Source of the DNA: Peltaster fructicola
Taxonomy: Eukaryota > Ascomycota > Dothideomycetes
Assembly: GCA_001592805.2 (NCBI GenBank)
Contig: CP051141.1
Span: 2,790,001 to 2,854,000 of the forward strand
Length of the DNA: 64,000 nt
Reading direction: 5' to 3'
Part shown: piece by piece, positions 9,954 through 19,700 of the stretch
Layout: each line of letters starts with the position of its first letter
How positions within the stretch are numbered: position 1 is the first letter of the stretch
The notes under the pieces: generated by a model
Seen by the model: the letters and a program-made list of their open reading frames with translations, nothing else
Told to the model about the DNA's origin: nothing
Database searches by the model: none
Made by a program: the position numbers and the translations under genes

Positions 9954-11075
9954 TCAGCTTCGATCTCTGGACCACTGATGCGCACTACTTCCTAACCCAT
10001 CGTCAGGCTGAGCATGCACAAGTGTCAGACGCTCGTCCTTGGCCGGAGGAGGTGGCGCGTCCACATCATCATCGTCCTCGAAATGCGAGGGATCTGAGAT
10101 CTCCGTGGCTCCTCTTGTGTCATGCTCATTGAGGGTATCGTCTGCGCTGACGCTGATGCCCCTTGCCCCCAGTATGTACCCCTCTCGACACAGATGCTGG
10201 TGCCTCGCCATCCTCAGCTGCTGACAACGGGCCATATTCGTCAACCTCATCATCCTCAGGATTCTGTGATCGTGTACCGATTATCCTTCTGACGAGATAA
10301 CTCTTGCTGAGGTCGTCGCCATCCACAACGCTGCCACCTCTTAACTTTACTCGCTGTCGGCTATAGTATACCCAAGCGAAATCAATGTACAGCAAAGTCT
10401 GTAATACACCGAAAACAACACTTTCTGGCTCGACGTGTCTACCGTGTGCACCCTTGTAAATCCAATTTGCGATATAGAGGGCTCGATAGCTGCCAAGCGC
10501 CACGAGATAGTAGGAATCGAGAACAGTCGGGACGGAGGTTTGGCGCAAGAGGAGGAGCTGTGGTAGGATGCAGACAGACTCTAGCTCGAGGCTGAAGTCG
10601 TTCAGATACTGCGATGGGTCAGTCGCAATCATCTTGACTAGATGTTGTGCTTGCCTCTGCGAACGTCCACTCATCCTTGTAGTTGAAGATCATCAGCGTG
10701 AAAGGTGCAGTGAGCAGACATGCCAGTGTGCTCCACAATGCCAGCTTCCATGCCAGCTCTCGCTCTCTAGTCCTCGCAAGGACTCTCAGCATCAGGAAGA
10801 TGATGAGTGCGCTCGATAAGAGGTGAAAGATCTTGAGAACAAGCAGGTAAGTGCTGAAGGTGTAAGCAATGTCGTTGTATCGGACCACGAAGACGACAAG
10901 GTAAAGCGCTTGTGTCAGGAAGGACACGCCCTCTGCAGATCGATTGCGATAGAATGTCCAGAGCAGGATCAGTTTGCTCAAGGCATGAGATCCATCTGCC
11001 AGGATCTGGAACACCTGTCTAAAGTCAGTCTATTGTGCTTGAGTGTCGGCCGTGACTTGCAGTAAATGCAGGCAT
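9954..11075 (-). CDS. ER lumen protein-retaining receptor (ERD2/KDEL receptor)-like protein
   Basis: Four exons give a consistent 326-residue frame: 11061-11075, 10655-11014, 10246-10608 and 9954-10196. ERD2 hallmarks run through it: FQILADGSHALSKLILLW, RSAEGVSFLTQALYLVVFVV RY, YLNDFSLELESVCILPQLLLL, and YRALYIANWIYKG. These sit in seven hydrophobic helices. The first two introns (11015-11060 and 10609-10654) begin with GC rather than GT (ACT|GCAAGT and GAG|GCAAGC). The third (10197-10245) has a weak GTTGAC donor; without it, a one-base change in the G-run near 10184 would be needed to reach the conserved GISVSADDTLNEHD segment. The tail is acidic, Pro-rich and about 100 residues longer than classical ERD2. 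It probably binds sorting signals in the early secretory pathway, but this long-tailed fungal paralogue may have a different ligand. Confidence 0.83.
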
Positions 11076-11290
11076 CGCAACGCCTCTCACGTCGTGAGGA
11101 AGTCTAATGAGCTGGTCCACAGGAGAGTGATGAGTGTTGTTGTAGGAGCAGTGCGCGTGATACTGTATGCCTTGTTGACCATGACGCGGCTGAGCTTGGA
11201 CCCTGGCCTCACATGCAACAGAGGATCACTGAGGAGCTATTCTAATTGGTGTCGCAGTATAGATCAATCATTGCTATTCGAGACAAGAGC

Positions 11291-13272
11291 TCAACCAATG
11301 ATTGTTCCTCTGCGCTGTATCGAGACTGCATATCTTAGATGGAGCTCATCGATAAAGTAGTCGTGCTTGATGCCTGGCGGTCTCTGTACCTTGAACTCCT
11401 GAACCGCATCTTGCACTGGCCATCCGAGCTGCTCTATCATGAAGCAGATGAGGAAGAACCCGGTGCGATTAAAGCCATAGTGGCAATGTACCCCGATCTT
11501 CGCTCCTTGTTTGATGTTCTTATCATCTTGCTTGAGGCGATTGATCAAAGCAATGAATGCAGCCACTTCATCGGGACCTGGTGGCAGCTTCGAAACGGTC
11601 GGGAACTTGTGGTAATGTACACCTTCTCTTTCCAGGCCTTTGGGATCATACACCGGTGTCTCGTGGCTGATGTCGATGACAATACCAACACCGTCAGCAC
11701 GAAACTCACCCCTCTCGTCGAAGCAACCGTACTTCTTCACAAACTCTGTTGGACAGTGTTCATCATCAACTTCCCTCATCGTCTTCATCGCTCGAAAGTG
11801 ACCCGCGATGATTCCAGAGATGGGTGGTACCTTCTCCCATTTCTTCAGATTCTTGACGTCCCACTTGCCAGACGTCGACATGTGGTTGAGCTGCCAAGCT
11901 GGTGATAGACGAGAGTCGATGTGTGAGGCGAGGAAATTCTGGACAAGACTTGCCAGAGGACGTACAGTGTTCGTCGCATACATGACGCCGTGGGATGCTG
12001 GTGCTGGGAAGAGTGTTGTCTTGATGGCGTGGGCATGATGTGTTGTTTCATGCTCGATACTAATAGTCTTCATATCTTCGTGATCATGTGGTAGCAGTGC
12101 AGGCTCATCCTGGGCAGATTCCCCAGCAATGCGGCCAATCTCCATCTCTACATCACCAGCGGCTGCTGGCATGGACTGTTGAGTTGTGGCAGTGTACTTG
12201 CTGTCAGCTGTGCTGTCACCATGAGCTTGCATTAGCCAATTCAAGATGTGATCGATAGACTTCGGATCGACCGCGGTATCGCTTTCCGCAGCGATGAGGA
12301 ACAGTGGAACATTGACACCCTTCCACACCGACTCGCCAGGCCATGGCGCATCGTCGCGACCAAGTGATCCGAGAAATGTCAGCACTGTAGCAGACTGACT
12401 TTGCGCATTATAACGTTGTTGCAGCTTTCTCGTCTCGATATCTGCGCCCTTGCCTACGAAGCGAGTTATACTTGCCGAATTCAAGCCACCTCTGCGATCC
12501 CATGCACGAAATGCGTCAAAAAGGATGGTCGGGATGTACTTGATCCTCTGCAATTGCTTGCGCTGTTTCTCTGAGATCGCCTCAGCTCGTGGACATATGG
12601 CGATCATACCTGCTGTGATGTGTTTTGCTGTGAGGTCACGACCTAGAGTTGTGGTTTGTGAGGCAAGCTGCACGTTGATACTGCATCCGAGGCTGTGGCC
12701 GATGAGAACGACCTTCTGACCATCAAGGCGAAATTGATCAATGGCTGCGCTGACAATATCGGCGAAGGCTGATAGTGTGTATGCTGCAGGATCCCTTGGT
12801 GCCCGGGTGCTTCGACCGCATCCTGGTAGATCGATCAGCAAGCAGCTGGCCGCACTTGATAGTGAAGTTGCGAGAGGTGCAAATTGGGCTGCTGAACCGC
12901 CTAGGCCATGAACGAACACAAGCAAGGGCAGATCTGCAGGAAGCTTAGCTACCTTCGAGTGTGGTATGTAAGCGAGTCTGATTGCTGGATATGTGAAGTG
13001 CCTGGTGGTCAACGGACCGATCTTGCTATGGCGTGCTAACAGTCCAGGATCCGTTGTGTGTACTGAAGCGGGTCAGTCCCGTATCGAAAGCATAGATGTA
13101 ACTCACCATCATGGTCTCGTCCTTGCCTGAAGAGTCTCAACCTCTGTATCAGTGAGATCAGGCCAACCATAATCAATGCCGTAGCTATCGATCTAGCAGG
13201 ACCTGAAGTCTTGAGCTGGTGAAACAATGGCCAGCTACGCAACGGTGGGAGCAGCAATGTCGTATTTGCCAT
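11291..13272 (-). CDS. Membrane-anchored alpha/beta-hydrolase fused to a capping-type cysteine phosphatase
   Basis: Two exons, 13107-13272 and 11291-13035 (71-nt intron, GTGAGT donor), encode 636 residues. The N-terminal exon has one hydrophobic helix (SIATALIMVGLISLIQRLRL), suggesting a membrane anchor. Next comes an alpha/beta-hydrolase: oxyanion FVHGLGG, nucleophile GHSLGCS near residue 170, an acid candidate in IAAESDTAVD, and a candidate His in PASHGVMY. After a linker, the last ~200 residues form a dual-specificity-type phosphatase with the signature HCHYGFNRTG near residue 570 (C-x5-R complete) and a general-acid-loop candidate region before it. The signature resembles the cysteine RNA triphosphatases of animal capping enzymes and PIR1/DUSP11 more than classical MAP-kinase phosphatases. 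Both catalytic sets look intact, so a bifunctional enzyme is likely. Substrates are unknown. Confidence 0.85.
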
Positions 13273-13672
13273 GCTACCTCTTCACATGACAGTGATCATT
13301 GTACTCTGTAGTATCATGACTGTTCCGTGCTCGCCATACCTATGCCGAAGGTGGCCTGTGGCCGTGTGATGAGAAAGAGTGACTAAGTGGCAGCCAGCCT
13401 CATGGAAAGGTCGAAGCTGCTGTTATAGAGCTGGTCTGCGCCAAAATGCTGCCGCAGATCTTGTCCTGAAGAGCTCACAAGTATGCATGTGGCATAATGA
13501 CAGAGCTCTACTGGAGCTAGATGTCGTTTCGCGCGAAGTTCGGCAGATCTCGCCAAGACTTTTCTCACACAGCGCAGCACGAAAACCTCCACGCTAGTAG
13601 AGAATTGTCCATATTGCACCCGCGACACCACACAATACTCCTCTATCCGCTACACACAACACAATCGCAATC

Positions 13673-14377
13673 ATGGTCGGTGTCAGCGTTCGCGATGTCC
13701 CAGCAGACAAGTTCATTGAGGCATACGCCGCCTTCTTGAAGCGCCAGGGAAAGCTCCCAATTCCTGGTTCGTGAACACCAATTCACTGCGCAATGAGCAA
13801 GAACAGCATGAGTACCTAGTTCACCGAGGATGAAAGAGAAGGATACAAAATTGTCATGAGCACTGGCGATTGGCATATAAAGGAGAAACCTGAATCCCGT
13901 GTCGACGGGGGACTCTGCTGTCTTGCTGGCGCCTTCTTGAGAGAATCATGCGCTGACAAGATATGTGGTCTACAGGTTGGAGTGATACCGTGAAGACTTC
14001 AAACGCAAAGGAGCTTCCACCTCAGTCCATCGACTGGTAAGCTAGCGATCAGCCATATCCAGCACCGACTAACATATGTCAGGTTCTATGTCCGAGCTGC
14101 ATCTGTTGCACGACACATCTACGTCCGAAAGACTGTAGGTGTCGGACGATTGCGAAAAGTCCACGGTGGTGTCAAGAACCGAGGATCGCGTCCATCACAC
14201 CACGTTGATGCCTCTGGCTCAGTCGACCGCAAGATCATGCAGGCACTGGAGAAGATCGGCGTACTCGAGCAAGACGAGGAGAAGGGAGGTCGTCGTATCA
14301 CACAGTCTGGTCAGCGTGATCTGGACCGAATTGCCCAGACCACGATCGAGGCTGAGGATGAGGAAGATGACGAGTAG
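13673..14377 (+). CDS. RPS19: 40S ribosomal protein S19 (eS19)
   Basis: Three exons: 13673-13766, 13976-14036 and 14083-14377, giving 149 residues, close to the usual ~144-150. The protein reads MVGVSVRDVPADKFIEAYAA, continues with QGKLPIPGWSDTVKTS, then DWFYVRAASVARHIYVRK and GRLRKVHGGVKNRGSRP, and ends in an acidic EDEEDDE tail. eS19 sits in the head of the small ribosomal subunit and is required for 18S rRNA 3' maturation. Intron 1 (13767-13975) is 209 nt, several times longer than any other intron here. Intron 2 (46 nt) has a textbook GACTAAC branch site. A long first intron close to the start codon is a usual feature of fungal ribosomal-protein genes and may carry expression signals. Identity is certain. 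Confidence 0.97.
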
Positions 14378-14522
14378 CTGCTTGCATAGGCGAACAGCAT
14401 GGGATGGCGAATGGCGTCTGAAATGGCCAGTCGTAAATCGTCAGCGATGACCAGCTAGGCGATATCTGCAATGATGTTATACATTACGTTGTCCAGGGCT
14501 TTCACAAAGCTGCTACTGTACG

Positions 14523-15476
14523 CTACAACTTGCTACCTGCTATATGTTTATGCATGAATTTGTACATTTGATCAAGCCCGACGCCAGAATCCAGATCGAA
14601 GAGGTGATCTGCACCTTGCAGTCGGTCGTATTGAACAGTGAGACCAAGACCGACCATAACGCCGACAACCTCGTCGGCCTGTTCGATACCCACAGCTCGA
14701 TCCACGTCGCCATGTACGACATAGGTTGGTGGTAGACCATGTGACTGAATGCTCTTGGCAATCCGCCACCGGTCGTTCTTCGGTTCGCTGTAGGCTGACT
14801 TGCCCGTCCTGAATCCAAGCAGCTCAGCAAGATTGGCTTGATCAAGCATGTAGTAGTAAAAGTTCGACCTTGAGGACTTTTGAGCAGAATTGGCAATCGC
14901 TTCCGCGTTCTTGACAAGGTATGGTCCGAGTTCTTCCTTCGTGACCTTCTTGCTTGTGTCAACCTTCCCAGGTGGTTTGAACAATGGCATAGGCTGGGAA
15001 TTAGTAAAGAAGTAACCGAGCGGATCTGTGATAGGGTAAATTGGTAGAATCACACTGGGCTTAGGTTCGCAGTAAAGCCCAGCAAGGAATGCAAGGTAGC
15101 CACCAGCTGAACTGCCACTGACAGCGAGCTTCCTTGTATCAAGGACTTCTTCTCCAACATGCTTGGACAACCCATCAGTCGATTGGATGAATTGAACACA
15201 ATCCCGAACGTCCTCAAAGATCTGGTCGATGGTGGCTTGAGGCGCGAGTCTGTAGTCGGCACTTATGACAGCATGTTTGTACTTTTCTACCGACCGCTTG
15301 AGATGTGGTGCAACTCCAGAACGGTGTCCCTGCAAGAGACCACCTCCGTGAAACCATAAAAGGACCGGCACCGATTGTGCTGAAGGAGGCAGGTAAATGT
15401 CCAGAGAGATCTCGAGCTCTCCCACAGTCTTGTAGACGATGGATCTGGGTTCAAGGTTACCAGACATCGTCTCCAA
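14523..15476 (-). CDS. Alpha/beta-hydrolase-fold esterase (HSL/BD-FAE type)
   Basis: A single exon of 317 residues; the second Met (MSGNLEPRS, residue 4) is an equally good start. The oxyanion-hole motif FHGGG (about residue 43), ADYRLAPQA, the nucleophile elbow VSGSSAGGYLAF (about 115), an acid in VVHGDVDRAV and the His in GADHLFDL give a full catalytic triad of the hormone-sensitive-lipase/acetylesterase group. No signal peptide is visible, so it should act inside the cell. Family members cleave short-chain esters, arylformamides or xenobiotic esters; the substrate here is undetermined. It is convergent with RPS19, with only 145 nt between stop codons. Confidence 0.85.
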   Translation of the reverse strand: METMSGNLEPRSIVYKTVGELEISLDIYLPPSAQSVPVLLWFHGGGLLQGHRSGVAPHLKRSVEKYKHAVISADYRLAPQATIDQIFEDVRDCVQFIQSTDGLSKHVGEEVLDTRKLAVSGSSAGGYLAFLAGLYCEPKPSVILPIYPITDPLGYFFTNSQPMPLFKPPGKVDTSKKVTKEELGPYLVKNAEAIANSAQKSSRSNFYYYMLDQANLAELLGFRTGKSAYSEPKNDRWRIAKSIQSHGLPPTYVVHGDVDRAVGIEQADEVVGVMVGLGLTVQYDRLQGADHLFDLDSGVGLDQMYKFMHKHIAGSKL

Positions 15477-16117
15477 ACCTGTTGCGATTGTGAAGTCTTA
15501 TATTCCAGTTGTGCAAATGAGTGACCATAAAGTGAAGAATCGCTTGAGGTTTATGCGAATGTGACCCCGCTGCATCCGAAGCTTGCATACTAGTCTGAGA
15601 AGAGATGAGGTTGTCATGACGAAGGCCACCTTTACAGCCTCCTGTTCTCTGATCTTGACGGCGTTATCGAATCGTCATGCTGAGAGTGCAGCTGACGAGG
15701 TGTAGTTCCTGGAGCACTCCGCTGAACAAGCCTTTGCGTGGTATGAAGTACTCGAACACTGACGCTATCGAAGCATGGCACGGCCTCGATATGCACAGCT
15801 TAGAAGCCTGGATGTTGATCCATTAAGCCTATTCGAAGAGTCTGTTGCGTACCATCACAGGAGCGCACAGGAATTGCAAGCTATCTTTTCGTGTTAGCGG
15901 CGGGGGAGCAGCGACCTTGTACCCGTAGATCGTGGTAATCATGACAGCAGCATTGACGATCTCCATCCAAGATCATGAATGAGGGAAGGACGCTTGCTTG
16001 CACACGACACCCAGACTAATGGCAGCGTATTGGCAGACCAAATGTTCGGATCGGGCGTGTTGAAGCCACATGTCCATGATGGTACTCCGTGTCAATAGAT
16101 CGTTGTAGGAGACCTGT
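15477..16117. other. Intergenic stretch without a recognisable gene
   Basis: It lies upstream of the esterase and downstream of the molybdopterin-synthase gene, both on the minus strand. It should contain the esterase promoter. Nothing else is evident on either strand. Confidence 0.5.
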
Positions 16118-16420
16118 TCAGCCGGCACTGACTGGAGGCACAATCACTACGATGCTGCCTGCTTGTATCATCATTCCCTGTTCACCCTTCTGCGCCTCCT
16201 CATCAAGATCGATGTACTCATCGTCAATGTTCAGCAAGCAAGAGGAAAGGACCTTCTCTTTCATGCCAGGGTAGAGCGTCTCGAGAGCATCGAAGAGGCT
16301 TGTGGCTAGTATTGGGGCTCTCAAGAAGTCGTGACCTCCAGACGGCTTCTTGGCGTAAGAGCTGGCACTGGCGAAGTAAAGGACTGTGAAGTGGCTAGGA
16401 GGAGCTCTTATAGATGCCAT
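16118..16420 (-). CDS. cnxG: Molybdopterin synthase sulfur-carrier (small) subunit, MOCS2A/MoaD type
   Basis: A single exon of 100 residues. It has the ubiquitin-like MoaD fold signature: VLYFASASSYAKK at the start, LFDALETLYPGMKEKVLSSC, then NIDDEYIDLDEEA, and the ending VVIVPPVSAG at the very C-terminus. The C-terminal Gly is thiocarboxylated and donates sulfur to cyclic pyranopterin monophosphate together with the large subunit (MOCS2B/CnxH), giving molybdopterin for nitrate reductase, sulfite oxidase and xanthine dehydrogenase. Bacterial and animal proteins end in Gly-Gly; here the penultimate residue is Ala, which matters because the tail threads into the large subunit's active site. The terminal Gly itself is kept, so the protein is probably functional. 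It is divergent from the RNase gene at 16,791. Confidence 0.9.
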   Translation of the reverse strand: MASIRAPPSHFTVLYFASASSYAKKPSGGHDFLRAPILATSLFDALETLYPGMKEKVLSSCLLNIDDEYIDLDEEAQKGEQGMMIQAGSIVVIVPPVSAG

Positions 16421-16790
16421 ACTGTGGAACAGAGTCAGTTAATTGCTCTGCAGTGGGAGTGTCTAATTCTTGTTGCTTGCGGTTATCAGAAAGTGAAGAA
16501 ATTGAGTTGAGTCCCCAGATCTGTCTTTGACAGAGGTCGGGTAATACATGCTGTCATTTTGAACATCATGAAGTTCAGGAGGAAACGAGGTATGAGACTT
16601 ACCTTGGTTTGTCGAGTACTCACACGCAGGTGAGCGCTGCAGGCAGATCGAGTAAGAAGTCTAGAGTGGATGGAAGAAGGTGAGCGCGGCGTCGGGGGTG
16701 TGAGGCCTGTGCTTTGATCGACGTCAACAGTGGCATTATAGCAGGAGATTCGTGTGAGATGTTCAACCGTTACCTCTTGGCTATTTAGCC
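16421..16790. promoter_or_regulatory. Shared upstream region of cnxG-like and RNase II genes
   Basis: 370 nt separate the divergent start codons, so both promoters must lie here. I cannot identify specific factor sites. A minus-strand open frame crossing this region (16,486-16,941) shows no family features and overlaps the RNase start. Confidence 0.4.
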
Positions 16791-19700
16791 ATGCGAGTAT
16801 CTGCTTGTCGATCGATGCCACCAGCAACTCAACCTCAGTACACTTGTCCGTCGTGCCGCGCAGCATTGAAATCACAACGAGCAAGGATACAGCAACAACA
16901 CTCACGAATTGTGCACACGCTACAACCGAGATCAGCAGCATATTATGTCCAACATGAAGGGAGGAGGCAGTCTTCGATCGCGACAGTCGAAGTGCGCTCC
17001 AGACCAGCTACTTCAGTGCCCGGCCGAGTGGCCACGTCAAGCCCAACACGGCCGAGGAATGCATCTAGCTATGGGCAAAGATTTACGATGAGAAGTGCTG
17101 TAGGGTCGTCTGGCAGAATAAAAGAGCAAAGAGTATGCATCACAAGCCATGAACAACGGATGAGCTTGGCCAACGCTGCGCTCTCCAAGAATCACCCAAG
17201 GCAGAGCCGAGGATTTCGCAGGCATGCGAAGCAAGGCTTGGAACAAGTCATGCATCGAACAAACGACAGTGCGTCGATCGGGACTTCTACAGCACAGTTC
17301 ATGGACCCTCCTGGTGGTATTCGCGATCGACTGCGCTTGTGGCAGCTGAACAACGTGGGTAACAAGACACCCCATGATCTGATATTGCCAAATGACAATT
17401 TTGCCAGCGAGGACGAGGTGCAGAATTTAGGGCGTTCGCACGAGCATCGAAACCTCGCCGGATCAACAGAGCCGCGCGAGCAAGAGCTCTTATTCGACAC
17501 TAACGATCCAGCTGACCTAGATCTGAGCGCATCGTCTACAACAGCAGATCACTACCTACAGCAAGGCGATCTGGTACTACTATGCTCGCCGCAGGATAAC
17601 ACTAAGACGGAACTAGCAGTCTACGTCCGAGGGAATGAGACGGAAGGCCAATTCTACACTATTCTTGGTCGATGGCATCATACTGCTAAAGTCGATGCTA
17701 TATGGTCAAGTTCTGGCTGGGCATCTCCGGAACTTGTGGAGAGGATAATACCGCATCTACCCAGCTTCGATGATATCAAAACGCCGAGCCTAGCTATCAG
17801 AGCTGCCTTTGAGGATCTCAGTGTCCCGAGAGAAGCTGGAACACCTCTGATTGAGATGATGCTAGCGCACGAGCGCGAGAGCAAAGAACTGTATCGTAAG
17901 CATGCAACTGTGCTTGACAATGCTCATGGACTGCTCTCGCATGACACTGATCTCAGATATGGCAGTCTTTCCTCAGTTGCAATGCATTTGCTGAAGATGG
18001 AACGGGCTCAGCTTACTCCTCTCGTGCTGTACACGGTACGGCGAGCACTGAGTGTCTCTTCTTTCGGCTTTTGCTTCGACAAGCGAACTCATCGCTCCAC
18101 TGGCTTCTTACAGATCCGGTCCAAGTCTCAGATGAAGATGATACAGGAGATCACGAACTGGGTTAGACAATGGCAAGAAACCGTCGTATCACGAGCGAGC
18201 TCAACACACTCACCAGGATCGGAAGTCAAGGGGGTTATCCCAGATTTCATCGCTGTTGCTAGAGATGTTGTCAACAAGAGTCGTAAAACTAGAGACTTCA
18301 CTGAGCACGGTTCTATTGGGCCTAGCAAAGTGCGCCGGAAGCTGTCTGCAAAGCAGGACTCGGTCAAGGTCTTGCGTGGACGAGAGTTCAGTCAGCAGCA
18401 CCAAAGAATCATAGAGTTTCTTGAGTCGTATGCATGCAGCAGACTCTTCAATGGCGAGGCCAGGCTTTGCTCTATACCACCCATGATACTCAAAGCGACA
18501 GGCTTGTACGATGTCACCATCGACTGGAGAACGGTGTGGGTGTTTCTGCAAGAGTTGGGCGTGGCACTGCCTTACGAAAACGCCATGGTGTATGATCCGC
18601 ATCTCATGTTGCCTATCAGCAAGCATTCAAGACCCCTCGTGCAGCTCGCAGCATCTCTGGCCTCGGAGTCTAGGCAAGGGTTTCAATTCAAGGATTCCAT
18701 GAAAGCTCTTCGACGCGATTGGCGAGACATGCCAGTATACTGCATTGATGGTGAAAGCGCACACGAGATTGACGACGGCGTATCAATTGAGCACATCGGC
18801 GTCCAAGGCGAATGCTGGGCACACATACACATAGCCAATCCGACAGCTTTCCTTGACACCAGAATGCCAATTTCACGCATGGCACGACACATGGGTGAGA
18901 CGGTCTACAGTCCTGATCGCACGCACATGATGCTTCCTCCATCGGCGACACAAACCTACTGGTCACTGGCGCCTCAACGAGCGTCTCTTACATTTTCTGC
19001 TCGGCTTGATCGCCATGGTAATATGCTCGAAACGAAGATTCAGCCAGGTATCGTCCACAACGTGAAACGATTCACTCCTGAAGCAGTCGATAGAATGCTC
19101 AAGCCTGACTATACGCCGAAAAAGGAGCTTGTATTGGTTGTTGGCGGTGAAGTCCCGCCAGGGACAGACCATGCCCGTCAATCAAATCCAACACCAGAGG
19201 ACAAGACCACTCTCACGGGGATGTTCGACATTGCACAAGTCTTGTATGCTAAGCGAAAAGCTGCAGGAGGTTTCAACTTTGATACTCCCAGCAACGACGT
19301 TGACGTTTGGACGAGCTGGTCAAGAAAAGGTCTGGCGTACAGTCCGTTAAGCATGGACTCCTCGAGGACCGTCGAAGGCGATCCAGTGATACGCATGCGT
19401 ACGGCAGGATTTCACAATCCGTTTCGTTACCTCGCATCACTAAATCGTGCATCATCAATGGTGCAGGAATATATGTTGCTTGCTGCGGAGATCGCAGCAC
19501 GTTGGTGTGCGGAAAGACAGATACCATCGCTGTTCCGAGGCACTCATCTCATGAAAGATCACCTCGCCGCCGTCCAAGCCATCCCTAAGGAGGAGTATTG
19601 GACTACCGTCTGCGAGCCCGCCATGCGTGCGAACAATGGCGCACTACCGTACAGGGTTGGCCTGGGCTTACAGAAGTATCTGGGCTTTAGCACCGTGTCG

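Noticed and set aside
13767-13975. C/D-box small nucleolar RNA inside the RPS19 intron
   Set aside because: The box-C-like sequence has a mismatch, no flanking stem is visible and no rRNA complementarity could be shown.
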